DNA of 64,000 bases, from the NCBI RefSeq assembly GCF_039522585.1, contig NZ_BAAADR010000004.1, one strand, 5' to 3'. The notes beneath the pieces were generated by a model. The model was not told the DNA's origin and made no database searches. It saw nothing but the letters and a program-made list of their open reading frames with translations. Of this stretch, positions 24,355-33,205 are shown in pieces; the stretch's first letter is position 1; the number at the start of each line of letters is the position of its first letter. The stretch is from Bisbaumannia salifodinae. Lineage in GTDB: Bacteria; Pseudomonadota; Gammaproteobacteria; Pseudomonadales; Halomonadaceae. The translations under genes and the position numbers were made by a program.

Positions 24355-24972
24355 ATGCTCGCCGAGTTACTGTTGTCCCTTTCCCTGGATCCGGCGGCGG
24401 CGCCGGATCCGCTGGCGGAGACGCTGGCGCGGGTCGAGGGACTCACCGCCTACCAGTTGACGCTGCATGGCCAGGGGCCGGAGGGTGAGGAGCGCCTTCG
24501 CTATCACTACCAGGATCCCGGCCATATCCGCCTGGACATGATCACCCCCTTCGCCGGGGCCGTGCTGGTCTATCGTCCCGATACCCACCGGGTCCAGGTC
24601 TGGCCCTTCGGTACCCGGGGTCCCCGCCTGAGCCTGCGCCCCGATCACCGCCTGGTGCGCAGCGCCCGGGGGCACCGGATCGACCAGTCCGATGTGGCCA
24701 GCCTGCTGCGCGATGTGCAGCGCCTGCAACGACACGGCCGCCTGGAGGCGCCCCAGGAGGTGGTGCTGGACGGGCAACGGCTCTGGTATCTGCTGGTGGA
24801 GGGCACGGCGCCCCCCGGCGAGGTGGCCCGTTACGAGCTCTGGCTCGATGTCGACAGCCTCTTCCCGCACCGGGTGGTCAGCCGCGACGCGGCTGGCGGC
24901 CTGCTGGAGCGGGTGCGCCTGGAGGACGTGGTGCTCGACCCGGTGCTGGATACCGGGCTCTTCGCCCCTTGA
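24355..24972 (+). CDS. LolA-like / DUF1571-type lipid-binding domain protein
   Basis: A 205-residue protein whose pattern (RYHYQDPGHIRLDMITPFAGA, VLVYRPDTHRVQVWPFG, RYELWLDVDSLFPHRVVSRD, LEDVVLDPVLDTGLFAP) matches the half-open beta-barrel of LolA/LolB-like outer-membrane lipoprotein-sorting proteins. No clear signal peptide follows the chosen ATG 24355 (GAGG upstream); an alternative ATG at 24322 adds eleven residues without creating one, so location is uncertain. It is 3 bp from a START-like gene, followed by a fatty acid hydroxylase, which together suggests handling of a lipid. Function unknown. Confidence 0.65.
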   Translation: MLAELLLSLSLDPAAAPDPLAETLARVEGLTAYQLTLHGQGPEGEERLRYHYQDPGHIRLDMITPFAGAVLVYRPDTHRVQVWPFGTRGPRLSLRPDHRLVRSARGHRIDQSDVASLLRDVQRLQRHGRLEAPQEVVLDGQRLWYLLVEGTAPPGEVARYELWLDVDSLFPHRVVSRDAAGGLLERVRLEDVVLDPVLDTGLFAP

Positions 24973-24975
24973 GCC

Positions 24976-25443
24976 ATGGCCGACTACCGTTTCGTCACCC
25001 TCTGGTGCCTCGCCGCCCCTATCGAGGGGGTTCATGAGGCCCTCCGCGAGCCGTGCCGCTGGCCGGACTGGTGGCCCGGGCTATGCCGGGTGGAGGCCCT
25101 GCCCCGGGGCGAGGGCCGGCGCTACCGTTTCCTGTGGCGCAGCCGTCTGGGGTATCGGCTGCGTTTCGAGGCCCGGGTGACCCGTGCCGAGGCGCCCCGG
25201 CTGATCGAGGCCGAGGTGCGGGGCGACCTGGAGGGCCTGGGGCGCTGGACGCTGGATGAGGCCCAGGGCATTACCCGGGTGCGCTACCTGTGGCGGGTGC
25301 GTACCACGCCCCGCTGGATGAACCTGGCCACGCCCCTGGTCCGGCCGCTGTTCGCATGGAACCACCATGCCATGATGACGGCCGGCGCCGAGGGCCTGGC
25401 GCGTCACCTGGGGGTGCGCTTGCTGGCCGCCGGCCGGGTGTAA
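24976..25443 (+). CDS. SRPBCC (START/polyketide cyclase-like) family protein
   Basis: A 155-residue single-domain protein with the helix-grip pattern: initial strand VTLWCLAAPIEGVHEAL, the PCRWPDWWPGLCRVEALPRG loop, strands RYRFLWRSRLGYRLRFEARV and a long C-terminal amphipathic helix AWNHHAMMTAGAEGLARHLG. These domains bind hydrophobic ligands; the WPDWWPG and HHxMM features are common in uncharacterised environmental members. It starts 3 bp after the LolA-like gene, so both belong to one transcript. Confidence 0.75.
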   Translation: MADYRFVTLWCLAAPIEGVHEALREPCRWPDWWPGLCRVEALPRGEGRRYRFLWRSRLGYRLRFEARVTRAEAPRLIEAEVRGDLEGLGRWTLDEAQGITRVRYLWRVRTTPRWMNLATPLVRPLFAWNHHAMMTAGAEGLARHLGVRLLAAGRV

Positions 25444-25516
25444 GCGGTCCGATGGCCTGGGTGGGGCGCCAAGGCGCGGCGTGTCATCGGGGCGGTGAGA
25501 CGAGACGGGAGAGACG

Positions 25517-26356
25517 ATGAACGCAGAGACCCTGCTGGGCCTGGAGGCCCCGGTTCGACTGGTGGCCTTTATGAGTGTGCTGGTCGCGATGGCGCTATGG
25601 GAGCTGCTGGCGCCGCGCCGGGCCCTGAGCGTGGGCAAGGCGTGGCGTTGGGTCAACAACGCCGGGGTGGTGGCAGTGGATACCCTGCTGGTGCGCTTGC
25701 TGTTTCCCGCCGGTGCGGTGGCCCTGGGCGCCTGGGTGGAGAGCCAGGGCTGGGGGCTGCTGGGCTGGCTGGGGCTGCCCTTCTGGGTGACGGTGGGGAC
25801 GGCCGTGGTGGTGCTGGACGGGGTGATCTGGGCCCAGCACTGGGCCTTTCACAAGGTGCCGCTGTTGTGGCGGCTGCACCGCATGCACCATGCCGACCCG
25901 GATATCGATGTGACCACCGGGCTGCGCTTCCATCCCCTGGAGATCCTGCTGTCGATGGGCATCAAGCTGGCGGCAATCCTGGCGCTCGGGGCACCGGCCC
26001 TGGCGGTGCTGCTCTTCGAGGTGCTGCTCAACGCCACCTCGCTGTTCAATCACGGCAATGTGCGCCTGCCATCCGGCCTCGACCGCTGGCTGCGGCTGGT
26101 GGTGGTGACCCCGGACATGCACCGGGTGCACCACTCCTGGCATCGCGACGAGACCGACAGCAACTTCGGCTTCAACCTGCCCTGGTGGGATCGCCTCTTC
26201 GGCACCTACCGCGCCCAGCCCCGGGACGGGCACCAGGGCATGACCATCGGCCTGCACGCCTTCCGCGACCCGCGCTGGTTGCGCCTGGATCGTATGCTGC
26301 TGCAGCCCTTGAGCCGCGAGGCCGAGGAGGGCGAGGGCCACCCGACTCCTGATTAG
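25517..26356 (+). CDS. sterol desaturase / fatty acid hydroxylase superfamily protein
   Basis: A 279-residue membrane di-iron enzyme. The histidine clusters are in order: HWAFHK, HRMHH, NHGN and MHRVHHSWHRDETDSNFGF, with three to four membrane helices before them. Family members hydroxylate or desaturate lipids, sterols or alkyl chains using O2. The motif set is complete, so it should be active. It is 73 bp downstream of the START-like gene with a GGGAGAGACG ribosome site and probably belongs to the same lipid-related cluster. Substrate not determinable. Confidence 0.85.
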   Translation: MNAETLLGLEAPVRLVAFMSVLVAMALWELLAPRRALSVGKAWRWVNNAGVVAVDTLLVRLLFPAGAVALGAWVESQGWGLLGWLGLPFWVTVGTAVVVLDGVIWAQHWAFHKVPLLWRLHRMHHADPDIDVTTGLRFHPLEILLSMGIKLAAILALGAPALAVLLFEVLLNATSLFNHGNVRLPSGLDRWLRLVVVTPDMHRVHHSWHRDETDSNFGFNLPWWDRLFGTYRAQPRDGHQGMTIGLHAFRDPRWLRLDRMLLQPLSREAEEGEGHPTPD

Positions 26357-26385
26357 TCCGTGGAGCGGGCGGCGCCAGGCGTGGC

Positions 26386-28515
26386 TCAGGCTTCCTCGGG
26401 CAGAAGACGTGGAGGAAGCGTTGCCTGTGGTTGCCAGGCCGGGGTCGCCTCGGCGAGGGTAAAGCCGCCGACGATTCGTGCCAGCTGGGTCGACTGCTCC
26501 TTCAACTGGGCCGCCGCCGCGCTGGATTCCTCCACCAGGGCGGCATTCTGCTGGGTCATGCGATCCAGCTCCGCCACGGCGATATTGACCTGACCGATGC
26601 CGTCGCTCTGCTCGCCGGTGGCGGCGCGGATCTCGCCGAGCCCCTGGCTGACCCGCTCGACATGCTCCACCAGAGCCCGCATGGTCTCGCCGGCCCGATG
26701 CACCTGGTCGGCGCCCTGTTGGGTGCGCTGGGCGGAGGCCTCGATCAGCGCCTTGATCTCCCGGGCGGCGGCGGCGCTGCGGCTGGCCAGGTTGCGTACC
26801 TCGCCGGCCACCACCGCGAAGCCGCGGCCCTGCTCGCCGGCCCGGGCTGCCTCCACCGAGGCGTTGAGCGCCAGCAGGTTGGTCTGGAAGGCGATGCCGT
26901 CCATCAGCGTGACGATCTCGCTGATCTGCCGCGAGGAGTCGCGGATCTCGTCCATGGTGGTGACCACCCGGGCCACCGCCTCGCCACCCCGGGCGGCCGC
27001 CTCGGCGGCCTCCTTGGCCAGGCCGTCGGCCTGGCGGGCGGACTCGGCGGTCTGTTCCACGGTGCCGGTGATCTCTTCCATGGAGGCGGAGGTCTGCTGC
27101 AGGCTGGCGGCGGCATCGTCGGTGCGCCGCGCCAGGTCCTGGCCGCCGTCGGCGATCTCCTCGGCGGCCAGGCGCACCGAATCGCTGCTGCCGCGCACCT
27201 CCACCAGGACGTCATGGATCTTGTCGGCGAAGGCATTGAAGCGGCTGGCCAGGGTCGCCGTCTCGTCGCGGCCGGTGACCGGCAGGCGCCGGGTCAGGTC
27301 GCCGTCGCCGCTGGCGATCTCGTCCATGCGTTCGGCCAGCTCGCGCAGGGGCCGGGCGATACGCCCGCCCAGTGCCCAGATCGCCAACAGGCCCAGGCCG
27401 GCCACCAGCAGTCCCACCCCGATCATGCCCAGGGTGTCCCGGCGGCCCTGATCGGTGAGGGTCGCTTGCAGTTCCTGCCATTCCGCCAGCACCGCCGCCT
27501 GGGGCAGACGCACCATCAGTACCCAGGGGGCCTCCTGGGCGGTGATCTCAAAGGGCCAGTAGAGCTCGATCATGCCCTCGTCGGTGAGGGTTTGCCGGGC
27601 CTCGCCGCTCTCCTGGGCCGCCCGCAGATGGTCCCAGGTGGCCTCGCCGAAGATCGCCCGGGCAGCATCCCCCAGCTCGCCACTGGCGGCGGTATCGGCG
27701 GCCACGCTGCCCCGGGACGCCACCAGGGCCATGCTGCCGGCGCCGTCATAGAGGGCGTCATTGGCCTGGCTCAGCAGCTCCTGGGTGAAGTCCACCGCCA
27801 GGTCGGTCCCGGCGATGCCGCGAAACTCGCCGTCCACCAGGATGGGGACATTGAAGGAGGTGACCATGCGCATCACCCCAGCGTAGTCATAGGCGGCGGG
27901 GTCGATGACGCAGGGGGCGCGACTCTCCCGGGGACAGAGATAGTACTCGCCGCGGCGCAGGCCATTGCCCAGGGGAGCCTCGTTCTCCATCAGTGACTCG
28001 TTGAGCGGGGCCAGGCGCAGGCTGCCGTCCGCCTCGCGCACCCACCAGGGGCGAAAGCGGCCGCTGTCGTCGTCGATGCCGGTCTGGCGACCGGCGAAGC
28101 GGGCATCGCTGCCGAAGGCGTCGGGCTCCCAGGCGATATAGGCATCCAGCAGGGCCGGGTTTTCGGCCACCGTCTGGCGGGCCAGGCGCGAGACCTCCTC
28201 GCGGGTGAGGCGCAGCGAGGGGCGGCCATCCGTTTCGCGCTGGCCCAGCAGGGCATTGGCCTGGGCCAGCTGGCTGGCCAGGGTCAGGGCACGGTCGAGC
28301 TCGCCCTGGATCCGATTGGCCTGGGCCTCGGCCAGGGCCGCCAGGCGCTGATGGATACTCGATTCCAGTAGCTGCCGGGTCTGGTCGGCCACCACGGCCT
28401 GGGTGCGGCTGCCGGCCAGCAGCGAATAGAGCACCAGGGCCGCCGCTACGGCGAGGATACAGGCCCCGGCGAGGCTGACCACCAGGGTACGGAGGGAACG
28501 GAAGCGCAGTTGCAT
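26386..28515 (-). CDS. methyl-accepting chemotaxis protein with periplasmic sensor domain
   Basis: A 709-residue chemoreceptor: TM1 (about 8-30), a 310-residue periplasmic dCache-like domain (Trp/Tyr-rich AYIAWEPDAFGSDARFAG, GEFRGIAGTDLAVDF), TM2 near 365-385, a HAMP domain (RPLRELAERMDEIASGDGDL) and the cytoplasmic coiled coil with the highly conserved hairpin EIVTLMDGIAFQTNLLALNA. The FNVPIL and IAGTDLAVD segments resemble small-molecule-binding Cache sensors for amino or organic acids. ATG 28515 is chosen since MQLRFRSLRTL leads directly into TM1; an upstream ATG at 28551 would add 12 residues. No other chemotaxis gene is nearby. Confidence 0.9.
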   Translation of the reverse strand: MQLRFRSLRTLVVSLAGACILAVAAALVLYSLLAGSRTQAVVADQTRQLLESSIHQRLAALAEAQANRIQGELDRALTLASQLAQANALLGQRETDGRPSLRLTREEVSRLARQTVAENPALLDAYIAWEPDAFGSDARFAGRQTGIDDDSGRFRPWWVREADGSLRLAPLNESLMENEAPLGNGLRRGEYYLCPRESRAPCVIDPAAYDYAGVMRMVTSFNVPILVDGEFRGIAGTDLAVDFTQELLSQANDALYDGAGSMALVASRGSVAADTAASGELGDAARAIFGEATWDHLRAAQESGEARQTLTDEGMIELYWPFEITAQEAPWVLMVRLPQAAVLAEWQELQATLTDQGRRDTLGMIGVGLLVAGLGLLAIWALGGRIARPLRELAERMDEIASGDGDLTRRLPVTGRDETATLASRFNAFADKIHDVLVEVRGSSDSVRLAAEEIADGGQDLARRTDDAAASLQQTSASMEEITGTVEQTAESARQADGLAKEAAEAAARGGEAVARVVTTMDEIRDSSRQISEIVTLMDGIAFQTNLLALNASVEAARAGEQGRGFAVVAGEVRNLASRSAAAAREIKALIEASAQRTQQGADQVHRAGETMRALVEHVERVSQGLGEIRAATGEQSDGIGQVNIAVAELDRMTQQNAALVEESSAAAAQLKEQSTQLARIVGGFTLAEATPAWQPQATLPPRLLPEEA

Positions 28516-28727
28516 GATATTTCTCGTTATCGTTATCGGGGATCCCTGCATTAGGCGCCTCTGGCGCCGCCTTCGACCCTAACGACCTGACCGTTGGCGA
28601 GCGGCCTGATGGCGACGCGGGCGAAGCCTCCTGCGACATGGCATCATGGTGGCCGCCTTGAGACCCGGCTTGACTAAGCTGACCGACTGGTCAAGTCTTG
28701 GGTGAGTTCTTGCTCGGGAGAGATACG

Positions 28728-29525
28728 ATGCTGCTTAAACGCTTGCTGCTGCTGGCCATGCTGGCCATGCCGGCCGCCTTGGCTCAGGCCTCGGGGGGGG
28801 CGATCGTGGCGGCGGCCTCGTCCTTGCAGTTCGCCTTGGCGGAGGTGGCCGAGCGCTTTACCTCGGAAACGGGCCAACGGCTGCGCTTCAACTATGGATC
28901 TTCCGGCAACTTCCGCCGCCAGATCGCCCAGGGGGGGCCCTTCGAGCTCTTCCTGTCGGCGGATGAGCAGCAGGTGCTGGCCTTGCACGACGCGGGCCAC
29001 ACCGAGGACGACGGGGTGATCTATGCCCGCGGTCGACTGGCCTGGCTGCAGCGCCCGGGCCGCGGCGACCTGCCCGAGCTGGAGGACCCGCTGGCCGGGG
29101 CACGCCAGGCCATCGCCGCCTATCAGGCCGGAGAAGGGCGGGCGCGACTGGCCCTGGCCAACCCCCAGCATGCCCCCTATGGGGTGGCGGCCCGGCAGGC
29201 CCTCGAGCAGGCCGGCCTGTGGGCGCCGAGCGAGCCGCTGCGGATTCTCGGCGAGAACGTCTCCCAGGCCGCCCAGTTCGCCCTCTCCGCGGATGCCCGG
29301 GGGGGCCTGGTGGCCTACTCCCTGGTGCTAGCGCCGGCCCTGGTGGAGCGTAGCGAGCATGTGCTGATTCCCGAACGCTGGCATGCCCCCCTCAACCAGC
29401 GCATGGTATTGATCCGCGGCGCCGGGGAGACGGCCCGGGCCTTCTATGCCTACCTGCAGCGGCCCGAGGCCCGGGCGATTCTCGCCGATTACGGCTTCGC
29501 CCTGCCGGATAGCGAGGTCCCTTGA
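28728..29525 (+). CDS. modA: molybdate ABC transporter substrate-binding protein
   Basis: A 265-residue periplasmic binding protein with a signal peptide (residues 1-21, LLLLAMLAMPAALAQA) and the family pattern AAASSLQFALAEVAERF, NYGSSGNFRRQIAQGGPFELFLSA, YGVAARQALEQAGLW, and NQRMVLIRGAGET. It captures molybdate (or tungstate) for the ModBC importer. GGGAG precedes ATG 28728. The modB start overlaps its stop by one base (TGATG). No ModE gene is nearby. The 212 bp before it hold a CTTGAC...GTCAAG inverted repeat (28670-28694) that may be a promoter or operator. Confidence 0.92.
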   Translation: MLLKRLLLLAMLAMPAALAQASGGAIVAAASSLQFALAEVAERFTSETGQRLRFNYGSSGNFRRQIAQGGPFELFLSADEQQVLALHDAGHTEDDGVIYARGRLAWLQRPGRGDLPELEDPLAGARQAIAAYQAGEGRARLALANPQHAPYGVAARQALEQAGLWAPSEPLRILGENVSQAAQFALSADARGGLVAYSLVLAPALVERSEHVLIPERWHAPLNQRMVLIRGAGETARAFYAYLQRPEARAILADYGFALPDSEVP

Positions 29526-30193
29526 TGGAGTGGACGGCGCTTAGCGTCTCCCTGCGGCTGGCCCTGGCCACCTGCCTGCTGCTGTTGCCCCTGGGGCTCT
29601 GGCTGGGGCGCACCCTGGCTACCCGGCACTTCCGCGGCAAGGCGCTATGCGAGGCCCTGGTGGCGCTACCCCTGGTGATGCCGCCCACGGTGCTGGGCTT
29701 CTACCTGATGCTGGCCTTCGGCGCCGAGGCCCCCTTCGGTGCCCTCTGGCAGCGCCTCACCGGCAGCGGCCTCAATTTCACCTTCGGCGGCATCCTGCTC
29801 GCCTCCCTGGTGGTCAACCTGCCCTTCGCGGTGCAGCCCATCCAGCGCGCCTTCGAGGGGGTGCCGCCGCATCTGCGGGAGGCGGCCTGGTGCAGTGGCC
29901 TGTCGCCCTGGCAGACCCTGTGGCGCATCGAGCTGCCGCTGGTCTGGCCCGGGGTGATCTCGGCCCTGGCCCTGACCTTCGCCCATACCCTGGGGGAATT
30001 CGGGGTGATCCTGATGGTCGGGGGCGCCATCGACGGCGAGACCCGCACCCTGGCCATCGCCATCTACGACCGGGTGCAGGCCTTCGACGAGTCCGGGGCG
30101 GCGGTGATGTCGGCCATGCTGCTGACGGTCTCCTTCGTCACCATCGGCGTGGTCTATGGCCTGGCACGGCGCCGGGGAGGACCCCATGTCTAG
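29525..30193 (+). CDS. modB: molybdate ABC transporter permease
   Basis: A 222-residue inner-membrane permease with five to six helices and the ABC permease EAA-like loop EAAWCSGLSPWQTLWRIELPL, followed by FAHTLGEFGVILMVGG, which is diagnostic for ModB. It carries molybdate through the membrane with ModA and ModC. The ATG at 29525 overlaps the modA stop; a TTG three bases upstream is a less likely start. Its end overlaps modC by 8 bp. Confidence 0.93.
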   Translation: MEWTALSVSLRLALATCLLLLPLGLWLGRTLATRHFRGKALCEALVALPLVMPPTVLGFYLMLAFGAEAPFGALWQRLTGSGLNFTFGGILLASLVVNLPFAVQPIQRAFEGVPPHLREAAWCSGLSPWQTLWRIELPLVWPGVISALALTFAHTLGEFGVILMVGGAIDGETRTLAIAIYDRVQAFDESGAAVMSAMLLTVSFVTIGVVYGLARRRGGPHV

Positions 30194-31316
30194 GATTCCG
30201 GCGCAGACCGGCCTGCGGGTGCGCCTGGATCAGGCCGCCCCGATCCCCCTGGCGGTGGACCTGCACTGCGCCCCCGGGGAACTGCTCGCCCTGGTGGGGC
30301 CCTCGGGCAGCGGCAAGACCACCCTGCTGCGCGCCCTCGCCGGCCTCTACCGGCCGGCGGGGGGGCGCATCCAGTGCGCCGGCGAGACCTGGTTCGACGC
30401 CGCCACCGGCGTCTGCCTCAGTCCCCAGCGGCGGCGCATCGGCCTGGTCTTCCAGGACTATGCGCTCTTTCCCCACCTCACCGCCCTGCGCAACGTGATG
30501 CTGGCCATGGGCCATCGCGACGCCGGCGAGCGCGAGGCCCTGGCCCGGGAGTGGTTGGCGCGGGTGCGCCTGGCGGGACTGGAGAATCGCTACCCGGCGC
30601 AGCTCTCCGGGGGGCAGCGCCAGCGGGTGGCGGTGGCCCGGGCCCTGGCCCGGGAGCCCCGGGCGCTGCTGCTGGACGAACCCTTCTCGGCGGTGGATCA
30701 GGTCACCCGCCGGCGCCTGCAGCGCGAGCTGGCCCTGCTGCGGGAGTCCATCGAGATCCCCATCCTGCTGGTGACCCACGACCTGGACGAGGCCGCGGCC
30801 CTGGCCGACCGCCTCTGCGTGTTGCATGGCGGCCGCAGCCTGCAGAGCGCGCCGCCGGAGCGGCTCTTCCGCCGGCCGGCCTCGCCGGAGGTGGCGCGGC
30901 TGCTCGACAAGCATAATGTCTTCGCGGGGGAAATCCGGACATCCGGGGACGCCACCTGGCTGCAGTGGGGCCCGTTACGGCTGAACCTGGCCACGCCGGC
31001 GGTGTGCGGTCCGGTTCACTGGTATATTCCCCCCTCGGATGTGCTGCTGCACCGCCGCGACCGCCCCTCCCGGGGCGAGCGGGAGAACCCGGTGAGCGGC
31101 ACCGTCAGCGAGATGGTGGTGCTGGGGGGAATCACCCTGATCACCCTGAGCTTCCCGCATACCGACGACAGCCTGCGCTTCGAGATCGCCACCCATGCGG
31201 CGCGGCGCAACGGCCTGGCGCGGGGCGAGGCGGTGACGGTGTCGCTGTTGGCGGCGGGCATCCATCCGATGCCACGGGAATCACAAGGAGAGAGCGATGA
31301 CGACGACCCGTCGTGA
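30186..31316 (+). CDS. modC: molybdate ABC transporter ATP-binding protein
   Basis: A 376-residue ATPase: Walker A GPSGSGKTT, Q-loop VFQDYALFPHL, signature LSGGQRQRVAVARAL, Walker B ALLLDEPF, and the switch His in THDLDEA. The last 70 residues form a MOP domain (NPVSGTVSEMVVLGG, GLARGEAVTVSLLAAGIHPM) that senses molybdate in other ModC proteins. The helical and signature regions are normal. It overlaps modB by 8 bp and the following DUF192 gene by 20 bp, so four genes form one tightly coupled operon. Confidence 0.92.
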   Translation: MSRIPAQTGLRVRLDQAAPIPLAVDLHCAPGELLALVGPSGSGKTTLLRALAGLYRPAGGRIQCAGETWFDAATGVCLSPQRRRIGLVFQDYALFPHLTALRNVMLAMGHRDAGEREALAREWLARVRLAGLENRYPAQLSGGQRQRVAVARALAREPRALLLDEPFSAVDQVTRRRLQRELALLRESIEIPILLVTHDLDEAAALADRLCVLHGGRSLQSAPPERLFRRPASPEVARLLDKHNVFAGEIRTSGDATWLQWGPLRLNLATPAVCGPVHWYIPPSDVLLHRRDRPSRGERENPVSGTVSEMVVLGGITLITLSFPHTDDSLRFEIATHAARRNGLARGEAVTVSLLAAGIHPMPRESQGESDDDDPS

Positions 31317-31827
31317 GGTAGTCAAGGGGCTGGCGCTGTTGCCGGCCCTGGGGCTGATGCCGGCCCTGGGCATGCGGCCCGCTCGGGCCGCCGAGGTGGA
31401 CGCGCGCCTGGCCCGGGCCACCCTGGCGATTCATGCCGCCGGGGGGCCGCAGCGGCTCGAGGTGGAATTGGCCGAGACCCCGGCCCAGCGGCGCCGTGGC
31501 CTGATGGAGCGCGATCACCTGGGCGCCGAGGCCGGCATGCTGTTTCTCTACGACGGCCTGCAGCCCCCGGAAAGCGGCTTCTGGATGTATCGCACGCGAA
31601 TCCCCCTGGATATCGCCTTTATCGATGCCGCCGGGCGCATCGCCGCCATCCACACCATGACCCCCTGCGACAGCGACGATCCCGGCCAGTGTCGCGCCTA
31701 CCCGGCCGGGGTGGCCTACCGCGCCGCCCTGGAGGTCAATGCCGGCTACTTCGCCGATAGGGACATCGGTATCGGCGACTGCGTCAGCTGGCCCGGCGCC
31801 GCCGCCAGCTGTGCCGCCGAGAGTTAA
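31297..31827 (+). CDS. DUF192 family protein with twin-arginine-like signal
   Basis: A 176-residue exported protein. The N-terminus TTTRREVVKGLALLPALG with a hydrophobic stretch and AARA-type end resembles a Tat or Sec signal (the RR is followed by EVVKG rather than the full SRRxFLK motif). The mature part has the DUF192 landmarks ETPAQRRRGLMERDHL, AGMLFLYDG, FWMYRTRIPLDIAFIDAAG and a C-terminal Cys pair region. Function unknown. Its start lies inside modC with its own AAGGAGAGAG, so it is translated with the molybdate transporter; a link to molybdate handling is only suggested by that overlap. Confidence 0.8.
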   Translation: MTTTRREVVKGLALLPALGLMPALGMRPARAAEVDARLARATLAIHAAGGPQRLEVELAETPAQRRRGLMERDHLGAEAGMLFLYDGLQPPESGFWMYRTRIPLDIAFIDAAGRIAAIHTMTPCDSDDPGQCRAYPAGVAYRAALEVNAGYFADRDIGIGDCVSWPGAAASCAAES

Positions 31828-31868
31828 TCGGCCCGCCCCAGGCGGCGGGGCTGGCGTGTCTTCTTGTT

Positions 31869-32323
31869 GGCGCCGAATTTAAGGACGATCAAGGCGATGT
31901 CGGCGTTATGACTTAGCCCGCCGCTGGCGGTGCTGTTGTGCGCGGGCCTTGCCGCCGCCGAATTTCAGGACGATCAGGGCGATGCCGGCGTTATACGTTA
32001 GTCCGCCGCTGGCGGTGCTGTTTGCGCGGGCCTTGCCGCCGCCGAATTTCAGGACGATCAGGGCGATACCGGCGTTATACGCTAGTCCGCCGCTGGCGGC
32101 GGCTTGGCGCTCTTTTTGCCACTGCCGAATTTCAGGACGATCAGGGCGATGCCGGCGTTATACGTTAGTCCGCCGCTGGCGGCGGCTTGGCGCTCTTTTT
32201 GCCACTGCCGAATTTCAGGACGATCAGGGCGATACCGGCGTTATACGTTAGTCCGCCGCTGGCGGCGGCTTGGCGCTCTTTTTGCCACTGCCGAATTTCA
32301 GGACGATCAGGGCGATACCGGCG
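31869..32323. repeat. six-copy 83-85-bp tandem array: repeated 3' end of the EamA gene
   Basis: The core GCCGAATTTCAGGACGATCA recurs at 31872 (diverged), 31957, 32041, 32124, 32207 and 32290, with periods 85, 84, 83, 83, 83. The copy at 32290 is inside the EamA coding region (its last 22 codons); the other five follow its stop codon and each re-creates the same tail and stop. Units nearest the gene are almost identical; the two farthest have a different linker (GCGCGGGCCTTGCCGCC) and more changes. It fills the 31828-32247 gap. Each unit also carries GCCGCCGCTGGCGGCGGC and TTTTT, which may give repeated terminators for the modABC operon. Confidence 0.95.
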
Positions 32324-33129
32324 ACCACCAGCCCGCCGCCGGCCAGCTTATGGATGCCCAGGCCATCGCCCAGCAGCCAGACGCCCAGGAAGACCGCCAC
32401 CACCGGCACCAGCAGGGTCAGCGGCACCACCCGATTCACCGGGTGGCGGCGTAGCAACCCATACCAGAGTCCATAGGCGACGATGGACGACATCACCGCG
32501 GTATAGAAGACCGCGCCCCAGCCCGCCCAGCCGGCCCCCCGCAGCGCCGCCAGGTTATCGCTCTCGAAGAGCCAGGAGCCCAGCGCCACCTGGGGAATGG
32601 CGAACAGCGCCACCCAGCCGGCCAGGGCCAGGGGCGGCACGTTCGGCCCCTGCTTGATCAACAGTTGGGAGATGGCCCAGCCGAGGGCGCTGAGCAGCAG
32701 GATGGACAGCGGCAGCGGCGAGGGCAGGGTGGGGCCGCCGGCCAGTACCACCACGCCGGCGAAGGAGAGCGCCAGCCCCGCCAGGCGCCGCGGGCCCAGG
32801 CGCTCCTTGAGGAACACCACCGCCAGCAGGGTGGCGAAGGGGGTGCCCATCTGCACCAGCAGGGCGCCGGTGCCCGCCTCGGCCTGGCCCAGGCCGATAA
32901 ACAGCAGGGCGAAGTGCAGGCTGCCGAAGGTCACCGAGAGCAGCGCCAGGAAGGGCAGCTGATGCCGCGCCACCGGATGGAAGGGCACCAGCAGCGCCGC
33001 CACCAGCATAAAGCGTAGGGTGGTCAGCAGTAGCGGCGGCAGCTCGGCCACCCCCACCTTGATGACGATGATATTCAGGGCCCAGATGGCGATGACCGCC
33101 AGGCCCAGCAGAAGATCGCGAAGAGGCAC
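32248..33129 (-). CDS. EamA/DMT-family transporter (YdcZ/RhaT-like superfamily)
   Basis: A 293-residue membrane protein with ten predicted helices in two EamA halves (PLRDLLLGLAVIAIWALNII at the start, GALLVQMGTPFATLLAVVFLKERLG and VPLTLLVPVVAVFLGVWLLGDGL at the equivalent positions of each half). This resembles the RhtA/YedA-type amino acid or metabolite exporters. It ends with a Lys/Pro-rich cytoplasmic tail (KFGSGKKSAKPPPAAD) whose coding sequence is what has been multiplied in the downstream tandem array. Unit length is not a multiple of three, so readthrough would not add in-frame repeats. Confidence 0.87.
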   Translation of the reverse strand: MPLRDLLLGLAVIAIWALNIIVIKVGVAELPPLLLTTLRFMLVAALLVPFHPVARHQLPFLALLSVTFGSLHFALLFIGLGQAEAGTGALLVQMGTPFATLLAVVFLKERLGPRRLAGLALSFAGVVVLAGGPTLPSPLPLSILLLSALGWAISQLLIKQGPNVPPLALAGWVALFAIPQVALGSWLFESDNLAALRGAGWAGWGAVFYTAVMSSIVAYGLWYGLLRRHPVNRVVPLTLLVPVVAVFLGVWLLGDGLGIHKLAGGGLVVAGIALIVLKFGSGKKSAKPPPAAD

Positions 33130-33205
33130 GCCGCTATCCCAATAGTGAGTGGGCTAACCACTCTAGCACAGCGGGGCTCGGGCGTCGGATCCGGACGTCG
33201 AATGG

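Noticed and set aside
31869..32323. CRISPR array
   Set aside because: Units are contiguous 83-85-bp tandem copies of a gene tail without unique spacers, and no cas gene is present.
31938..32476. Overlapping plus-strand frames with repeated MALFLPLPNFRTIRA-like peptides
   Set aside because: They exist only because the DNA array repeats; no ribosome sites, and they change frame at each 83-bp unit.
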